Shown one piece after another: positions 34,201 through 45,011 of a DNA stretch of 64,000 nt. Numbering within the stretch: position 1 is the first letter of the stretch; each line of letters opens with the position of its first letter. The DNA is from Lactifluus volemus (Eukaryota > Basidiomycota > Agaricomycetes > Russulales > Russulaceae). The stretch covers positions 1,364,001-1,428,000 of the forward strand of contig WTXI01000004.1 of assembly GCA_022376515.1 (NCBI GenBank), written 5' to 3'. The notes beneath the pieces are model-generated. The model saw only the letters and a program-made list of their open reading frames with translations. It was not told where the DNA came from and searched no databases. The position numbers and the translations under genes are program-made.

Positions 34201-36025
34201 CGATGCTCAATTTCCATCTCATGATACCTAAGCTCTTTATTAAGCTTCGGGAAGCCTTCCTTTCTTCCCATTCACCTGATGGAAGAGCTCGCACCAGTGG
34301 CTACTCTCACACTCATACTGATACTCGTGGGATTGACCTCGTTGCACTTTCTACCTATCCTACCAATGGGGACATTCAGGACATTGTGCATTGTGCCTAT
34401 AATGAAGCTCACTTGCTCTTTGTTTATCTTGGACTTACTGCAGAACAGTTGTATTCCTCGACTATGCAGTCACGCCCCACACACTTGCCATCTATTTCGA
34501 GCTGGTGGGCAGATAAGGACTCGAATGACTTGGAACTGTCTCAGGCTGATGACTCGGATGACTCGGAGTCAGTATGCAGCTCATTGCATTCAAGTGACGA
34601 CTATCAGGCAATGCTAGACAGATTTAAAGATGCTGACCTCTCTCCAACACATGAAAACGAACTCATGGACTATCGGTTCGCAGCAATTGCACTAAGTATC
34701 GATGACCAAATGTCCATGTACGTTTAGGCAGCTTTTGTACTGGCCCAAGTGATACTGACTCATATATGGCCTTTCAGATGTAACTTGCCAGAGCTTGATG
34801 GCGAAGTGATGACGGAAGCCTACTCAGATGATGCGGCTCACATTGTGTCTGTTCTCGCTGCAGCCCATGGTGAACGTCTAGCGAATTCCCTCCTGGCAGT
34901 CAATGTGTCAGAACCGGAAATTGATGTGTACTCTTCTGCCTCAAGGATTGACATATCTGAACTACTACGCCTATGTTATCGTCATCAGACTAAACAGGCC
35001 AAAACTGGTGTTCGCAAATTCAGAAATACCAAAGTTTTGTGTGATTCCGAGTCTGAGTCAACTCAGATGAACCTGCGCCAATCAAAGCCTCTTACAGAGC
35101 GCCAGCAAATCCTTCGAAGATTTACTGAAATTATCAAACAACAAGACGATCGAGGTATCGGGACTGGGTTGGAGAGAGCCGCACGCTGGAAGGGGACTAT
35201 GACAGGAAATTCCACAAATGCAGCCATGGCAGCTAGCGTGGCAGCGACAAAGGTCAGTCTGAGTCAAATAATTCGATCACGTTGCGTCACTATGCTACTT
35301 TGCGTTTTCTCACTAAATGCCATGTTTTGGTTTCTTCTCAGGCCCTGACAAAATGAAAGCAAATATACCACGGCGCTGGATTGCCCGACATTATAGGGGA
35401 TGCGCACATCAATGCCCTAAATGTTTTGTGTGCTGCTGATCCAAATTTCCGGCATGCTGGGACCCAGAATGAGTGTCACCCAACTGTTGGAGGATACGGC
35501 TTCGCCATGTCGTCACACAAAGGCCTTGGACTTGAACTATGCAAAAGTATGTTTTGTTGCTGTCAGCGCATTGCCCGAGTTTAATGCCAGTGTACTGATA
35601 ACACTCTCAGTAGTTCTTACTGTGTATTCGAAAGGGGGCAGAAACCACAGCAAACATGGATATGTTGACAGTGTTAGCACCATAACCGTGGCTTCGAACA
35701 TTGTTATTCAAGTCTTTCAGTATCATTTCGGTTCTCATTTCTATGATAAACCACATATGAATCATCCATTCCCTCAGCTTCAGTGCTTCGACATTATTCC
35801 CTCCACTCTGTTCCTTTGTGCTCTACAGAGTCCACCTGTTGTATCAGTTGATGGTCAGCCGGGCATTGAGGTTTCCCCACAAGATATCACTCTCTTCAAG
35901 ACACTCGGAAAAAGCAAAAAGACATTGAGAAGGCAATCAAGGTATTCAACAAGCGAAACGGCTCTTCTACAGCCCCAACGGGCCTAGCCAACTGTGACTC
36001 GGAGGAAGAGATTGGAGATACATAG
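31228..36025 (+). pseudogene. zinc-finger and RNase H-fold transposase-like region of the same gene
   Basis: Continues the Ulp1 frame. Seen: a zinc-finger-like unit (HHFFCGK...FETHISNCKG, about 31340-31425); GAGGGGAPSVTKISLELYGK; a frame broken by a solo LTR at 31843-32448; then NVCNIPQPPDEHYKYINMMY. From 32940: GLSCDDMKLLASFRPYYDG, VASYVTDGSNVERSVQ, MAILQDPKHLLKTCRNNSFS and LLPWLLGTEAVKHVFGMCRQ, then GYVDSVSTI and a DIEKAIKVFNKRNG tail ending at 36025. The D...DG...DPKHLLK...E layout resembles RNase H-fold transposases of the P-element/THAP9 type (DPPHLLK), an inference. TGA codons at 32574-32576 and 33516-33518 fit CGA to TGA. Several introns. A large multicopy family in Agaricomycetes. Confidence 0.6.
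31843..32448 (+). mobile_element. solo LTR, family B
   Basis: 606 bases, TGTTATGG at the start and CTTAACA at the end, flanked by the perfect 5-bp duplication CCTGT (31838-31842 and 32449-32453). Removing it with one CCTGT rejoins EPCHACC to SVLKSKAFKNVCN in frame. It contains at least two TGACTCA heptamers near 31871 and 31895 and a TATA-like tatataaacc near 32122. Orientation is inferred from the TATA position. Confidence 0.87.
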
Positions 36026-36500
36026 TTAATTGGATGTACTACTACATGGACCCATCATTTTGTCCCAAAAAAACTATTTTATTTGATGTCTCATCTGTGG
36101 TGCGGATAAAAAATGGGGTCAAGCCCAGTTTTGGTGAGGATTGAGCCGAAAAACTGGATAAATTTTGCCCAAACTCATGTGGATAAAAATCACAACAATT
36201 TGGGTCGCTGAAGATCAGGCCTACTGGGGAACTTTCAGGGGTCCTATGGTAACCTGAGCTCAAGACAGCAAGTCCTCCCCACTTACCTACTTCCTGTCTC
36301 CCCCTACACACCCAGACACACCCAGCACAGGAGTGCAAACTGCTTGAGACTGTTGGAAGTGGTCCAAGAGGAAGCGGGGACGAGCAAGTGAAAGCAAGGA
36401 GGAGAAGCAGGTGCAGGTGGCGCAGAAAGAGGCAGAGGTGTTGGGACGCATCAGGGCAGGCAGACAGCATGACACTGTAGACAGGAATATAAGGAATTGA
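36026..36500. other. junction, no gene seen
   Basis: Between the end of the large transposon gene and the block of captured fragments. It contains GGGGTCCT and flanking sequence mirrored near 26660, possibly an element end. Confidence 0.35.
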
Positions 36501-36539
36501 AAAAAGTTAGTTTGAGAAGTCAAAAGAAAATAGAAAGAA

Positions 36540-36670
36540 AGAAAACAACGCACCCAGGACTGTGTTACAAAGGCAGCAGTGGCGGCAAAGTCAGCCGATC
36601 GCTCGCCCTCGGCATCGCTGGGCACCTCAATCTCCTCAAAATAGCCACCAGGACCAACATTCGAGCTGCT
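36540..36670 (-). pseudogene. unidentified captured exon-like fragment
   Basis: The minus strand reads VGPGGYFEEIEVPSDAEGE followed by RSADFAATAAFVTQSW, protein-like and unlike low-complexity flanks. I do not recognise the source. It shares orientation with the ALDH, rhomboid and SH3 fragments and may come from a fourth or fifth host gene. Confidence 0.35.
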
Positions 36671-36989
36671 TCCAACACGCTCACTGAGACTGGTGAAAGA
36701 CCCCGAGGAGGAGGTGCGTTGGGGACAGGCTCGGGACCATCACTGAGATCATAGCCTCACGGGGTGTCTGCTGCGGGGGCAGTGTTGGGGGCGACGCCTT
36801 GGCGCTGGAGAATGGCGATACCGCCGGCGACGATGGCGGGTCCATATGTGTGCCAGAGTGTGCTGATGAGTTGTGTTGGACTGGAGATGGAATCGAAGAG
36901 TGCGGTGGTCTGGGCTGCGACGACAACTCGACTGCGGGGGCAGGTTGTATGCACACCGTATGTGAACACAGTGAAGGTAAAGTAGGCCA

Positions 36990-37090
36990 CAAAACGTACG
37001 ACATAGTTAACGGGAAAGATCCCAGCATGACCCTTCAGCTGCCCTTGCCACCAATCCAGAGGGGATTCAGGGGACGACTCCGCAGTCGCG
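36990..37090 (-). pseudogene. SH3-domain fragment
   Basis: The minus strand reads LDWWQGQLKGHAGIFPVNYV, the C-terminal half of an SH3 domain (WW...G...G.FP.NYV signature, as in Hse1 or Grb2-like proteins). The preceding half of the domain is missing and a different hydrophobic frame follows, so this is a fragment. The parent gene cannot be fixed. Confidence 0.6.
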
Positions 37091-37139
37091 CGGAACAACT
37101 TGTGGAGGGGGTGAAAGGAGAGATGTACTTCCAAGAGAG

Positions 37140-37300
37140 CGTGAGGAATTGGACATTGCCAAGCACCATGGGGGCGGTCAGGGCCAAAAACCAAAATGTG
37201 AGGCTGTTGAAAAGGGTGTGTCCCAGCTGGGCATGCGAAAAGGTAGAAGTAATGAGCTGCTTCCAGTGAACTTTGTGGTTGCACTTGTTACGAAGTAGCA
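37140..37300 (-). pseudogene. rhomboid-protease-like fragment
   Basis: The minus strand reads HWKQLITSTFSHAQLGHTLF then NSLTFWFLALTAPMVLGN, resembling the first conserved loop of rhomboid proteases and pseudoproteases (FSHA...HLLFNM.T). The GxSx and second His segments are absent. Fragment only; identity is moderate. Confidence 0.45.
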
Positions 37301-37489
37301 TGGAGGCATGGCTAACAATATGCACTGTAACCTTTCTGACTGCTGGATGGGTGATAATTTCTGTGGTCAGCGTAGGGGTGCTCTCAGCGGACATGGGCAC
37401 AGAATTGAGGACGCCTGGGGGAAGGCCAGCCTAGTATTGCCAATATCAGTGACCACAACAACCCTCGTGCCAAGGATATCATTCACAGA

Positions 37490-38080
37490 CATCATGCAGA
37501 GCATCCACAACAAGCGAAGAGGTGTATGGAGGGATGAACCACGACTGTATTGCCGCATATGAGAGGAATGGCCACAGAAGTCAAAACAAGTGGGATGGGA
37601 GCGTTCCATGGGACCACTGAGTATCTAAATAGTTTCTTTCAGCTCACCCGCAAAAAGGTAGTAGGGATAGAAAATGTACATGACTCCTTGTGCGTGCCTT
37701 TGTATAAATACCTGTCCTCTGGGAACAACACTTGGAAGAGTTTCACCCCTCAATTCATTCACCATGCAGGCGATGCCCTGCAACAATTGAGTTCCGGCAA
37801 AGAAATTAAAGTTTATCTGCGCCTGGGTCATCACTACCTCTGTGCGCATCGTGGGGGCAGCCTTCCTTTGCCACTCCTCGGACTGAAGCGTCGTCGCAGC
37901 ACGGAGCAGAATTTCCTGACGTGTTGCAAATGGTTTCTGTTCCCAAGCAGGAAACGCGCGTTGTGTGGCTTCTATTGCAGTGCAGCAGTCATCCCGGGAT
38001 GAGGCTGCAGCAGTCGAAGCGAGCTCACCTGTATGCGGACTGTGGACGGGGAAGGTCACGCCTGTGCGTCCAACCAGTAA
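37490..38080 (-). pseudogene. aldehyde dehydrogenase N-terminal fragment with intron
   Basis: The minus strand reads FPVHSPHTGELASTAAASSR, RAFPAWEQKPFATRQEILLR, EEWQRKAAPTMRTEVV, NFFAGTQLLQGIACMVNELR and GQVFIQRHAQGVMY. After an apparent short intron ending TATTTAG it reads PWNAPIPLVLTSVAIPLICG NTVV. This is the coenzyme-binding start of an NAD(P)-dependent aldehyde dehydrogenase (salicylaldehyde/vanillin dehydrogenase type). The catalytic Cys/Glu half is missing. The retained intron shows capture at DNA level and not from mRNA. Confidence 0.72.
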
Positions 38081-38629
38081 AAGAAACAACACAACGATAA
38101 ATAACCATGATGGAAAGAAGGAGGAGGAGGCGTTCAGCGCAGCCCCAGGCGCAGGTGCATATGGTACAACCTGAGCAGCATGTGCCTGTGGTGGTGGGGC
38201 ATGACCATTAGAATGTGATGGCTGCTAACTCACCAGGGCAACGGAGGAGGATGAAGCAGCCGGTGAGGGAGGTGGATGGGCTACGCTCGACTTGGAGCCC
38301 GATCCACCTGCACCATTTGATGACTCGGGTGCGAGTGACCAGTTCCTGCATCTGCCCTTATCATTCTTAGAAAGTTCGAGCACACATTGTAACTCCTCTT
38401 CTTCATGTCTGTGGACTCCTCATTGTCGTGCAGGTGTGTAAGAGGCTGCGACACGAGATGGCAACACGGAGAAGGAGAGGAGAACAGAAAGGAAATGACA
38501 GGTGGTTGAAAATAATGAGGCACGAAAATTGTGCCAACAAGAATAAACAAATGACTTGGCAAAAATTTCACAAGTTACAAAATTTTTGGATTAGTTACAT
38601 TATGTAAATTATGTTTGTTTGCTTAGCAT

Positions 38630-38830
38630 GATTAGAAGCCCCTTAAATTTTGATTACTTGCTTAAATATCTTGAGTGTGCTTAATGTCAGTCTTAATTGT
38701 GCTGAGCATACTGAGCATGCTTAATGGTAGTCTTAATTGTGCTGAGCATGTTGAGCCTGCTTAAGTTGCTTAATTGTGCTTAAACAAAAATTTCATCAAG
38801 CAAAATTAAGCAAAAAAGTAAATTTAAGAC
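38630..38830. repeat. second TTAAGCA / TGCTTAA cluster
   Basis: About seven TGCTTAA or TTAAGCA motifs with interspersed TGAGCATG-like words. It mirrors the cluster at 26330-26475 on the other side of the transposon-gene and fragment block. Confidence 0.55.
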
Positions 38831-38962
38831 CATTAAGACCACTAATCACCATTAAGTAACAGGGACAATTGCTGATGCAGGGTATCATGGGCTGGGGTAC
38901 AGGTATTGATTTTGCTGGCCCATGCCAAACCTGTACCCACAGGCATGGGACCTGTACCTGCA

Positions 38963-41327
38963 CATCAGGAAAACCCATTTGGCCTTAAACTGTATTAGAT
39001 GCTCCTTAAAGCTTACTTAAGATATTGGTAATTAGATCCTCAATATTACCTTGCTTGCAAGGTATCTATGCAGGTGTAATCACGCCTGCTGCTTACAGTT
39101 GTTGGTAATCAATTTACATAATGCTTTTGCCTTTTTTAGCTACTGGATGACCCTTCTCGCTCTTTCCAGTTTTTCTTGTGACAGTTATCCTGCCTTTCCT
39201 GTTCGTTCTATGCAAAAAAAAACATATGTGATGGCCTTAATGAGTATGTTTTGTGACGTGTTACTGTCACTCTGGTATGTTTTTCCTCTGTGAACATAGG
39301 TCTCATATGTTTTTTCCATCAACACTGCGTGACCCATCAGGGTCATGCCCACTGTTGCAATATAACTGTGTGCCATCTCAAAGTGCTGCACAATTGACCA
39401 AATGCTGTGAGTGGCTCCTGCATCTCAGTTCATATTCAACAAGTCCATAAGCTTGATCTGGAAAAGTATGTTTCTGATCGCCTCTTTCTAAAAGCCTCCA
39501 ATCTTATTCCCTTTATCTAGACTGCCTTGCATTGAGAATGCACTTCCGGAAGTGATGGATACAGGTTGAGATATATGGTATGGAAGGTCTTGCTGCCCCA
39601 GAAGTTGCAGATTATAAGCGCTGGGAAATTGAATTTGGCCTTACCACAGGTTCTATCTCACAGCCACAAGCCAAACGACCAAAGACAGGAAATCGTCCAC
39701 TGTCAGAAGATGAGCTCCGTGCTCAACTTGAGGTGCACAAGGCCCTCATGAGAGATCACAAAGCTCCTGCACATGCACCTGCTGATACGAGCTAGGGAGC
39801 CATGTATGCTGTGACACCTCAGACATATGTAACTTTTCCTGCCTTGTCTCCTCCTGTTTCAGTTCTTACCATTTTGGTGATCCCCTCAGGTGCACCTCTA
39901 CTATGCTCTTTGAGGCCTTGACAAGTGCCACTGTCCATATATCAAGGATTCAAGCTCATGACAAATCAGTTTGGGAAAGCGGCAGGGCATGACCACCACC
40001 ACCACCACGATGGCTCAACGCAGCAATTAAACCAACCATGGGGCTATCAACGTCACCACAGTGGCGAAACATGCATGGGGCATGACCCTGGCGGGTCATG
40101 CCCCATGCGTTGCTGTAGGCTCACGCTCGATGGGAAAGGGCGAACCGATATAGTTGAGAATCTTTGCAAATGTGGAGACGTTGGTCATAGGTGTGCCATT
40201 TGAGTTGACAAGAGTGTGAGCGAAACCGCAGCAGAGATGATGAGCTTCTGTGCACCCTGCTAGCTACGAAGCGTGGTCAAAAAGGAGAGGAATTTTGTGC
40301 TGTCATTTGTGGACACAACATTGCAACTGATGCCAAGCTTTGTGGGGTATTCCCAGCTAAATGGACATGAGTACTTCAGTTGTGGAAATTCAAAAACACG
40401 CACTCAAATTCAATGCCATCTAATTTGTACTATGAGATGAGCTGCATGACTCCTTGAGCAAATGCAGTGCAGTTTGTGTCACTGCCTACAGCATAAGAAA
40501 ACTAGCGAGAGCCCAACCAGCCTCCGATAGACAAAGGGCAAGAACACTCTGACAAATTTTGAGCCATGCACGTTGGAAAAGTCTGAAAAGGACATACGTT
40601 CTGGTGAGCAGTCTGGACAAACTGAGGCAGTAGCTGTTTATCAGAGTCCTCAAGTGCAATAAAGTTGCCATTTGGCGCTGTATTTCTGAGAAGCTCATTA
40701 GCTCGAAATCATTTGCAATAATTTTCGCAACACTCATGTGAAGGAATAAATGACTGAGATGTACTTCATTCTGATCCAGAAGTTTATTTATGAGGCTCTT
40801 CTATTGGCTGCACTGTTCACACACTGCCATCAAGCAAGTTGCCCCCCTCCTGTCATGGCATACAGAAAGGATGTCGCTTATCCCCCTTCTTAACTACGCA
40901 CTGCATGACTGTCCCATTGGGTCGATGCTGGCTCTAGTATGGCAAGGGTTCTAGTTTGTGGCTACAAGAGGTCAAATCCCCCCAAGAGCCTGAGCCTGAT
41001 CATCTTGACGCTGTTTTTAACACCTGCTCACCAATGCATCATCACGCCAAATCTACCCCTGTAACCCCCCCATGTCAAATTGAACGTGCGGGAATGTAGA
41101 CAAAAATATAGCAGACTGTAGTAGGTTCAAGACATTGTTATATCAGGTAACAAGCCGATTGTCAGTTGAGCTGATTCTGAAGCAAGTGCAGTGTCACCTG
41201 CAAGCAAGGTTAAGGCCAACAGCATTGGCATTTTCTAGTTGGTAAGTTGAGGATCTAATTACCAACATCTTAAGTAAGCTTTAAGGAGCATCTAATACAG
41301 TTTAAGGCCAAATGGGTTTTCCTGATG
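38963..41327. mobile_element. element bounded by 81-bp inverted repeats
   Basis: Arms at 38963-39043 and 41247-41327 are reverse complements over 81 bases with a single mismatch (gatattgg versus gatgttgg). Each arm starts catcaggaaaaccc at its outer end. The 2.2-kb interior has only a short plus-strand frame (39580-39795, VADYKRWEIEFGLTTGS) and no transposase. Flanking duplications are not clear. It may be a non-autonomous DNA transposon or a fold-back element. Confidence 0.6.
40073..40108. repeat. perfect 16-bp hairpin
   Basis: Arms gcatggggcatgaccc (40073-40088) and gggtcatgccccatgc (40093-40108) with loop TGGC. It lies inside the inverted-repeat element. Confidence 0.85.
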
Positions 41328-41619
41328 CAGCTGGGGTATCTTGGTGTGGTACAGTATATCAGAAAACACATCCCACCTAGGTAGAGGACTGGCCCCTAGG
41401 TAGCCCATGTAGGCACTGTAGACCTTGTTAGATTGGTAGGGGTCTACCTGGACTACCAAGTGCTTTGTAGATTGATAAGGGACTACCAAGTTTCTGTACT
41501 GGCAGGTGGGGGGGATGGATCTCATATTTCAGACAAAACTACTACATCAATAATTATCTAGAACTATCCAACTATGTACTAATCTAGTGGTTCTACAGGC
41601 CTTAGTGCAACAGCCCTGG

Positions 41620-42350
41620 CAGGGGTGGGGCTGCAGGGCCACAGGGAGAAGAAGCCACAGGAGGCACAAGAGAAGGTGCAGGAGGCGTGGGAGGAGGTGA
41701 GGGATGTAGAGGGGGTGCAGGAAGCATGGGAGGTACAGGGACAGTGGAGGAGATGGAAGTTGCAGGAGAGGTGGCGCAGGCAGGGGAGGTGGTGGCACAG
41801 GAAGAGGCAAAAAAAGGGTCAGTATGCGTTGGGGCAGGGAAGGCAGCATACAACATACCTGGGAGGAGGTGCAGAAGGCACAGCACGTGCAGCATGCACC
41901 GTGGACCCCCTGCAGCTCAGTGGTTCCAGAAGGGCGTGATGTGGAGGAGGCGCAGGTGCAGGAGGCAGAGGAGGATGTGATAGATAAAGATGAAGACACG
42001 ACGGAGGCAGAGGAGGATGCGGTGGAGGCAGAGGCAGAAGAGGGAGGGGGCAGAGGAAGCAGCAGTGGGACGCATTTGTATAGAGGTGGAGGTGGAAAAA
42101 AAAGTCAGGATGCGTGGAGCAGGGCAGAAGTGTGACAACGTACTGGGGAGGATGTGCAGAAGGTGTCAGCGCAGGCAGCGTGACACCATGGACCGCCATG
42201 CAGCGTAGTGGGTCCAGGAGGAAGGGACGCAACAGAGGCAGAGGAGGGAGGAGGCAGAGGAAGCAGCAGTGGGATGTGTTGGGGTGGGGGAATGCAGTGG
42301 CAAAGAGAAGGTGGGACACTGAGAAGTGTGGTGGTGCCAGATGGTAAGTG
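41620..42350. repeat. purine-skewed low-complexity tract with degenerate duplication
   Basis: A GGAG/GCAGGAGG-rich plus strand over about 730 bases gives long but low-complexity frames on both strands (Gly/Glu/Arg on one, Pro/Leu/Cys on the other). Two degenerate copies of about 200 bases are seen, one from about 42040 and one from about 42240, sharing gcagaggaagcagcagtggga. I do not call a gene. Confidence 0.6.
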
Positions 42351-42421
42351 GTGGTGGCGACAGTGGTGGCCACGACTGAGACGATGGCAACAGAGAGAGG
42401 TATTTCTGGTTAAGTCATTCC

Positions 42422-43293
42422 TGTCTCAGTTCACAGGGACCGTGGCTTGAAGTAAGCTTCAATAGCCAATAAAGAATGCACAGGCAAGTTTCTGTGAAGG
42501 ATAGACTTGACTGTGCAAACTCTTGGTTCTGTATCACATGAGGCAGGTAGTATGGGCCGGCGCATGCGATGGTTGGAGTTTCCATTCCCAAAGAGGATAG
42601 ATGGTGGCAGATAGATGAAAGATGATCTGTAAGTTCAACCGCAATGCGGGCACGAGTGTAATTGGAGCGAAAGGGCTGCTTCGCCTCCAAGGACACTCGT
42701 GAGAGGTTGAACTAAGGTTTGTGCGAAATGAAGGGGGAGGAATTAGACAATCCTTCACCCTCGATTTCATACAAGGTTTAGGCATCTGTGAGCTTGTTTA
42801 CAAGGGCGTAAACAGGCAAACAGATGTTCTGATTGTAGCGCGAAGGTACCTTAACCAAAGGTACAAAGAGGGGATGCACAAGAAAAGAGAGGGAGATTGA
42901 GTGTCAAGCAACAACTGTGATTCTAGACGAAGCTGAAGCTGGGGCTTTAGCTCGTCCATAGGGCCCTATTTATGCATACAGAGGGCCAGCCAACTATCCT
43001 ACAAGGGTCATAGTAAAGTAGTGTAGTCAAGACCATTGACTAAGTATCTGAGTCAGTTCTGATGACTCAAGAACTGACTCAGTGTGTCTGACTCAAGATC
43101 TGAGTCAAGAACACTGACTCAAGATTTGAGTCATGCTACCTGAGTCAAATACACGTCAAAAATGGTGACGCACAGCCCCTAGAAGTCAAACAGAGGGGGC
43201 TGGCCAAGGAAAGGGATCCTAGGTCATAACACAAGGCAAAAAATAGATGGAAAACAGTAAGAAATGGGCCAAACAGCCCACATAATCGTAACA
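42422..43293 (-). mobile_element. solo LTR, family A, copy 2
   Basis: Reverse orientation of LTR-A: on the plus strand it starts TGTCTCAGTTCACAGGG and ends AATCGTAACA. The flanks ATTCC (42417-42421) and ATTCT (43294-43298) are a 5-bp duplication with one change. It carries the TGA(C/G)TCA array at about 43040-43145. Confidence 0.82.
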
Positions 43294-43735
43294 ATTCTGA
43301 TGCACCAATCACGTGTATATTTATCCTTGTTTGCCCAATGTTGACTTTTTTTTTTCTCCCTCCACACTCATTGGTTTTCAACTCTCTCTCCACCTGCTGC
43401 CACCTGTTGCCTCCTCTTCCCTCCCTCTTACCTCCTTGTTGCCTCCCCTCCGTGTTGCTGCACCTCCTCATCACTGGCCCTCTGGTGCCACAACTTGTCT
43501 CGCACTGCCACTGCCGCTGTTGCACTGTCTCCCCCTTGCTTTCTCCCTTGCTGTGGTTCTAGGTGTGTCATTTTTTTTTTCTTTCAACTCACACTGATGT
43601 TTTGTAATTTCATGTATTCCTCATGTCCACCCACTGGTAGTGCATAGTGTCATGCTGCCCACCTCAAGGCTGCCTTCTCTGTGAGTCATCACAGTCTGCT
43701 TTACTCAAACATGTCCTGAGACTCCTGACCCTGTT

Positions 43736-43802
43736 TCCTCTGCCTCTGCCCCGCCTCTGCCTCTGCCTCTGCCTCTGCCTCTACCTCTGCCTCTACCTCC
43801 TC
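43736..43802. repeat. (CTCTGC)n microsatellite
   Basis: About ten units of CTCTGC with CTCTAC and CCC variants. Confidence 0.85.
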
Positions 43803-44222
43803 TTCCTTGTTCTCTTCTTGGTCCTGGGAGAATACAGGCTTCAGTAGTGATGAGGAGTAGATCTTAGATAGGTCGTGTTAGTATCTAGTATGATTGTGAA
43901 TACATGTGTTGTTTCATTCACTGTGTTTGGTGTGATTAAGTAAACTAGTATAAGTGAAATAATGGTAGTTCTGCATCAACTACAGTGATCTAGGTAGACT
44001 TGACAGGTCCTACAGAGTGCTACATAGCCAGGATGGTGCTACAGAGTACAACCTATTTGGGACTTGCCTACAGTACTATAGCTGCTATCTATGCTACCTA
44101 GGCCTACCTAGCTACAACACAATTTCCTGATGTAGGAGGCAGGAAAAGGTAACATGGATGGGGGGCAGCTACAGATACTTTGGGTTACATCAGTAGCAGC
44201 AGAAGGGGCTGAGTCTGAGTCT

Positions 44223-44492
44223 GAGTCCAGAAGGGGCAGGGGAAGTGGTAGAGGGGAGGAGACCATGCCACATGCCAGTTACAGGCATCTGGTGCTCTGG
44301 TGGTCGCAATGGTGTTGCCAGCATGATCCTGATGCCAATGACATTAACACAGTGTGAGTCAAAATCTGGAAGGGGCAGGGGAAGGGGCAGAGGGGAGAAG
44401 GCCATGCCCCACATTGGTTACAGGTGTCTGGTGCTCTGGTGGTTGCAACAGTGCTGCCAGCACAATCCTGATGCCAAGGATGTTGATGCAGT
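44223..44492. repeat. 139-bp tandem duplication, two copies
   Basis: Copy 1 (about 44223-44355) and copy 2 (about 44356-44492) share aaggggcaggggaag, accatgccaca/gccatgcccca, tctggtgctctggtgg and atcctgatgccaa at a constant offset of 139 bases. Confidence 0.75.
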
Positions 44493-45011
44493 ATGATGGG
44501 GTCTCTCCAACATTGAGGGATGACATGAAGCCATCCTTCATTGAAGGAAATGAAGGGGGATAAAGGGAGATAAAGGAGAACAAAGGGAGAGCAAGGAAGC
44601 TACAGAAAAGTCAGAGAAGTTAGTAAAGTGGAAAAGTAGATAACATACCTAGCAATGCCTAATAGGAAAGCACCCTTCAGGTGTCCCAACACCCCTCTAA
44701 TGCAATCATAACACAAGAGACAGAGGCAAAACAGGAGCAAGAGAAAGAGAACAAGTAGAGGAGAGGTGCCCCAAAGACAATGTGCTGGAAAACCATCAGA
44801 AAAGGACCAACACTGATGGCAAAGGCAGTGGCAAGACTTGTGAAAAATGGTTGTGGGCAAACCAAATAGATTCTGACCAAGATTTGTGACAGAGGAGATG
44901 ACAGAGAGAGGGGACAGGGAAGGTAATGCAAGTGGTAAACAAAAAAAAAAAACAGCTGAGTCAAGTGGCTATGCAACTATTGAAGTAAGCCATAGAACTG
45001 CCAGCAGTTTC

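Larger units (their letters stand above)
43294..45011. other. spacer between two LTR-A copies, no gene seen
   Basis: Contains a pyrimidine-rich stretch, a CTCTGC microsatellite and a 139-bp tandem duplication. No coding domain. It may be old host DNA or a non-coding element interior. Confidence 0.45.

Noticed and set aside
41547..42390. Long Pro/Leu/Cys-rich and Gly/Glu/Arg-rich reading frames on both strands
   Set aside because: They mirror each other across a purine-rich low-complexity tract, so composition alone explains the open frames.
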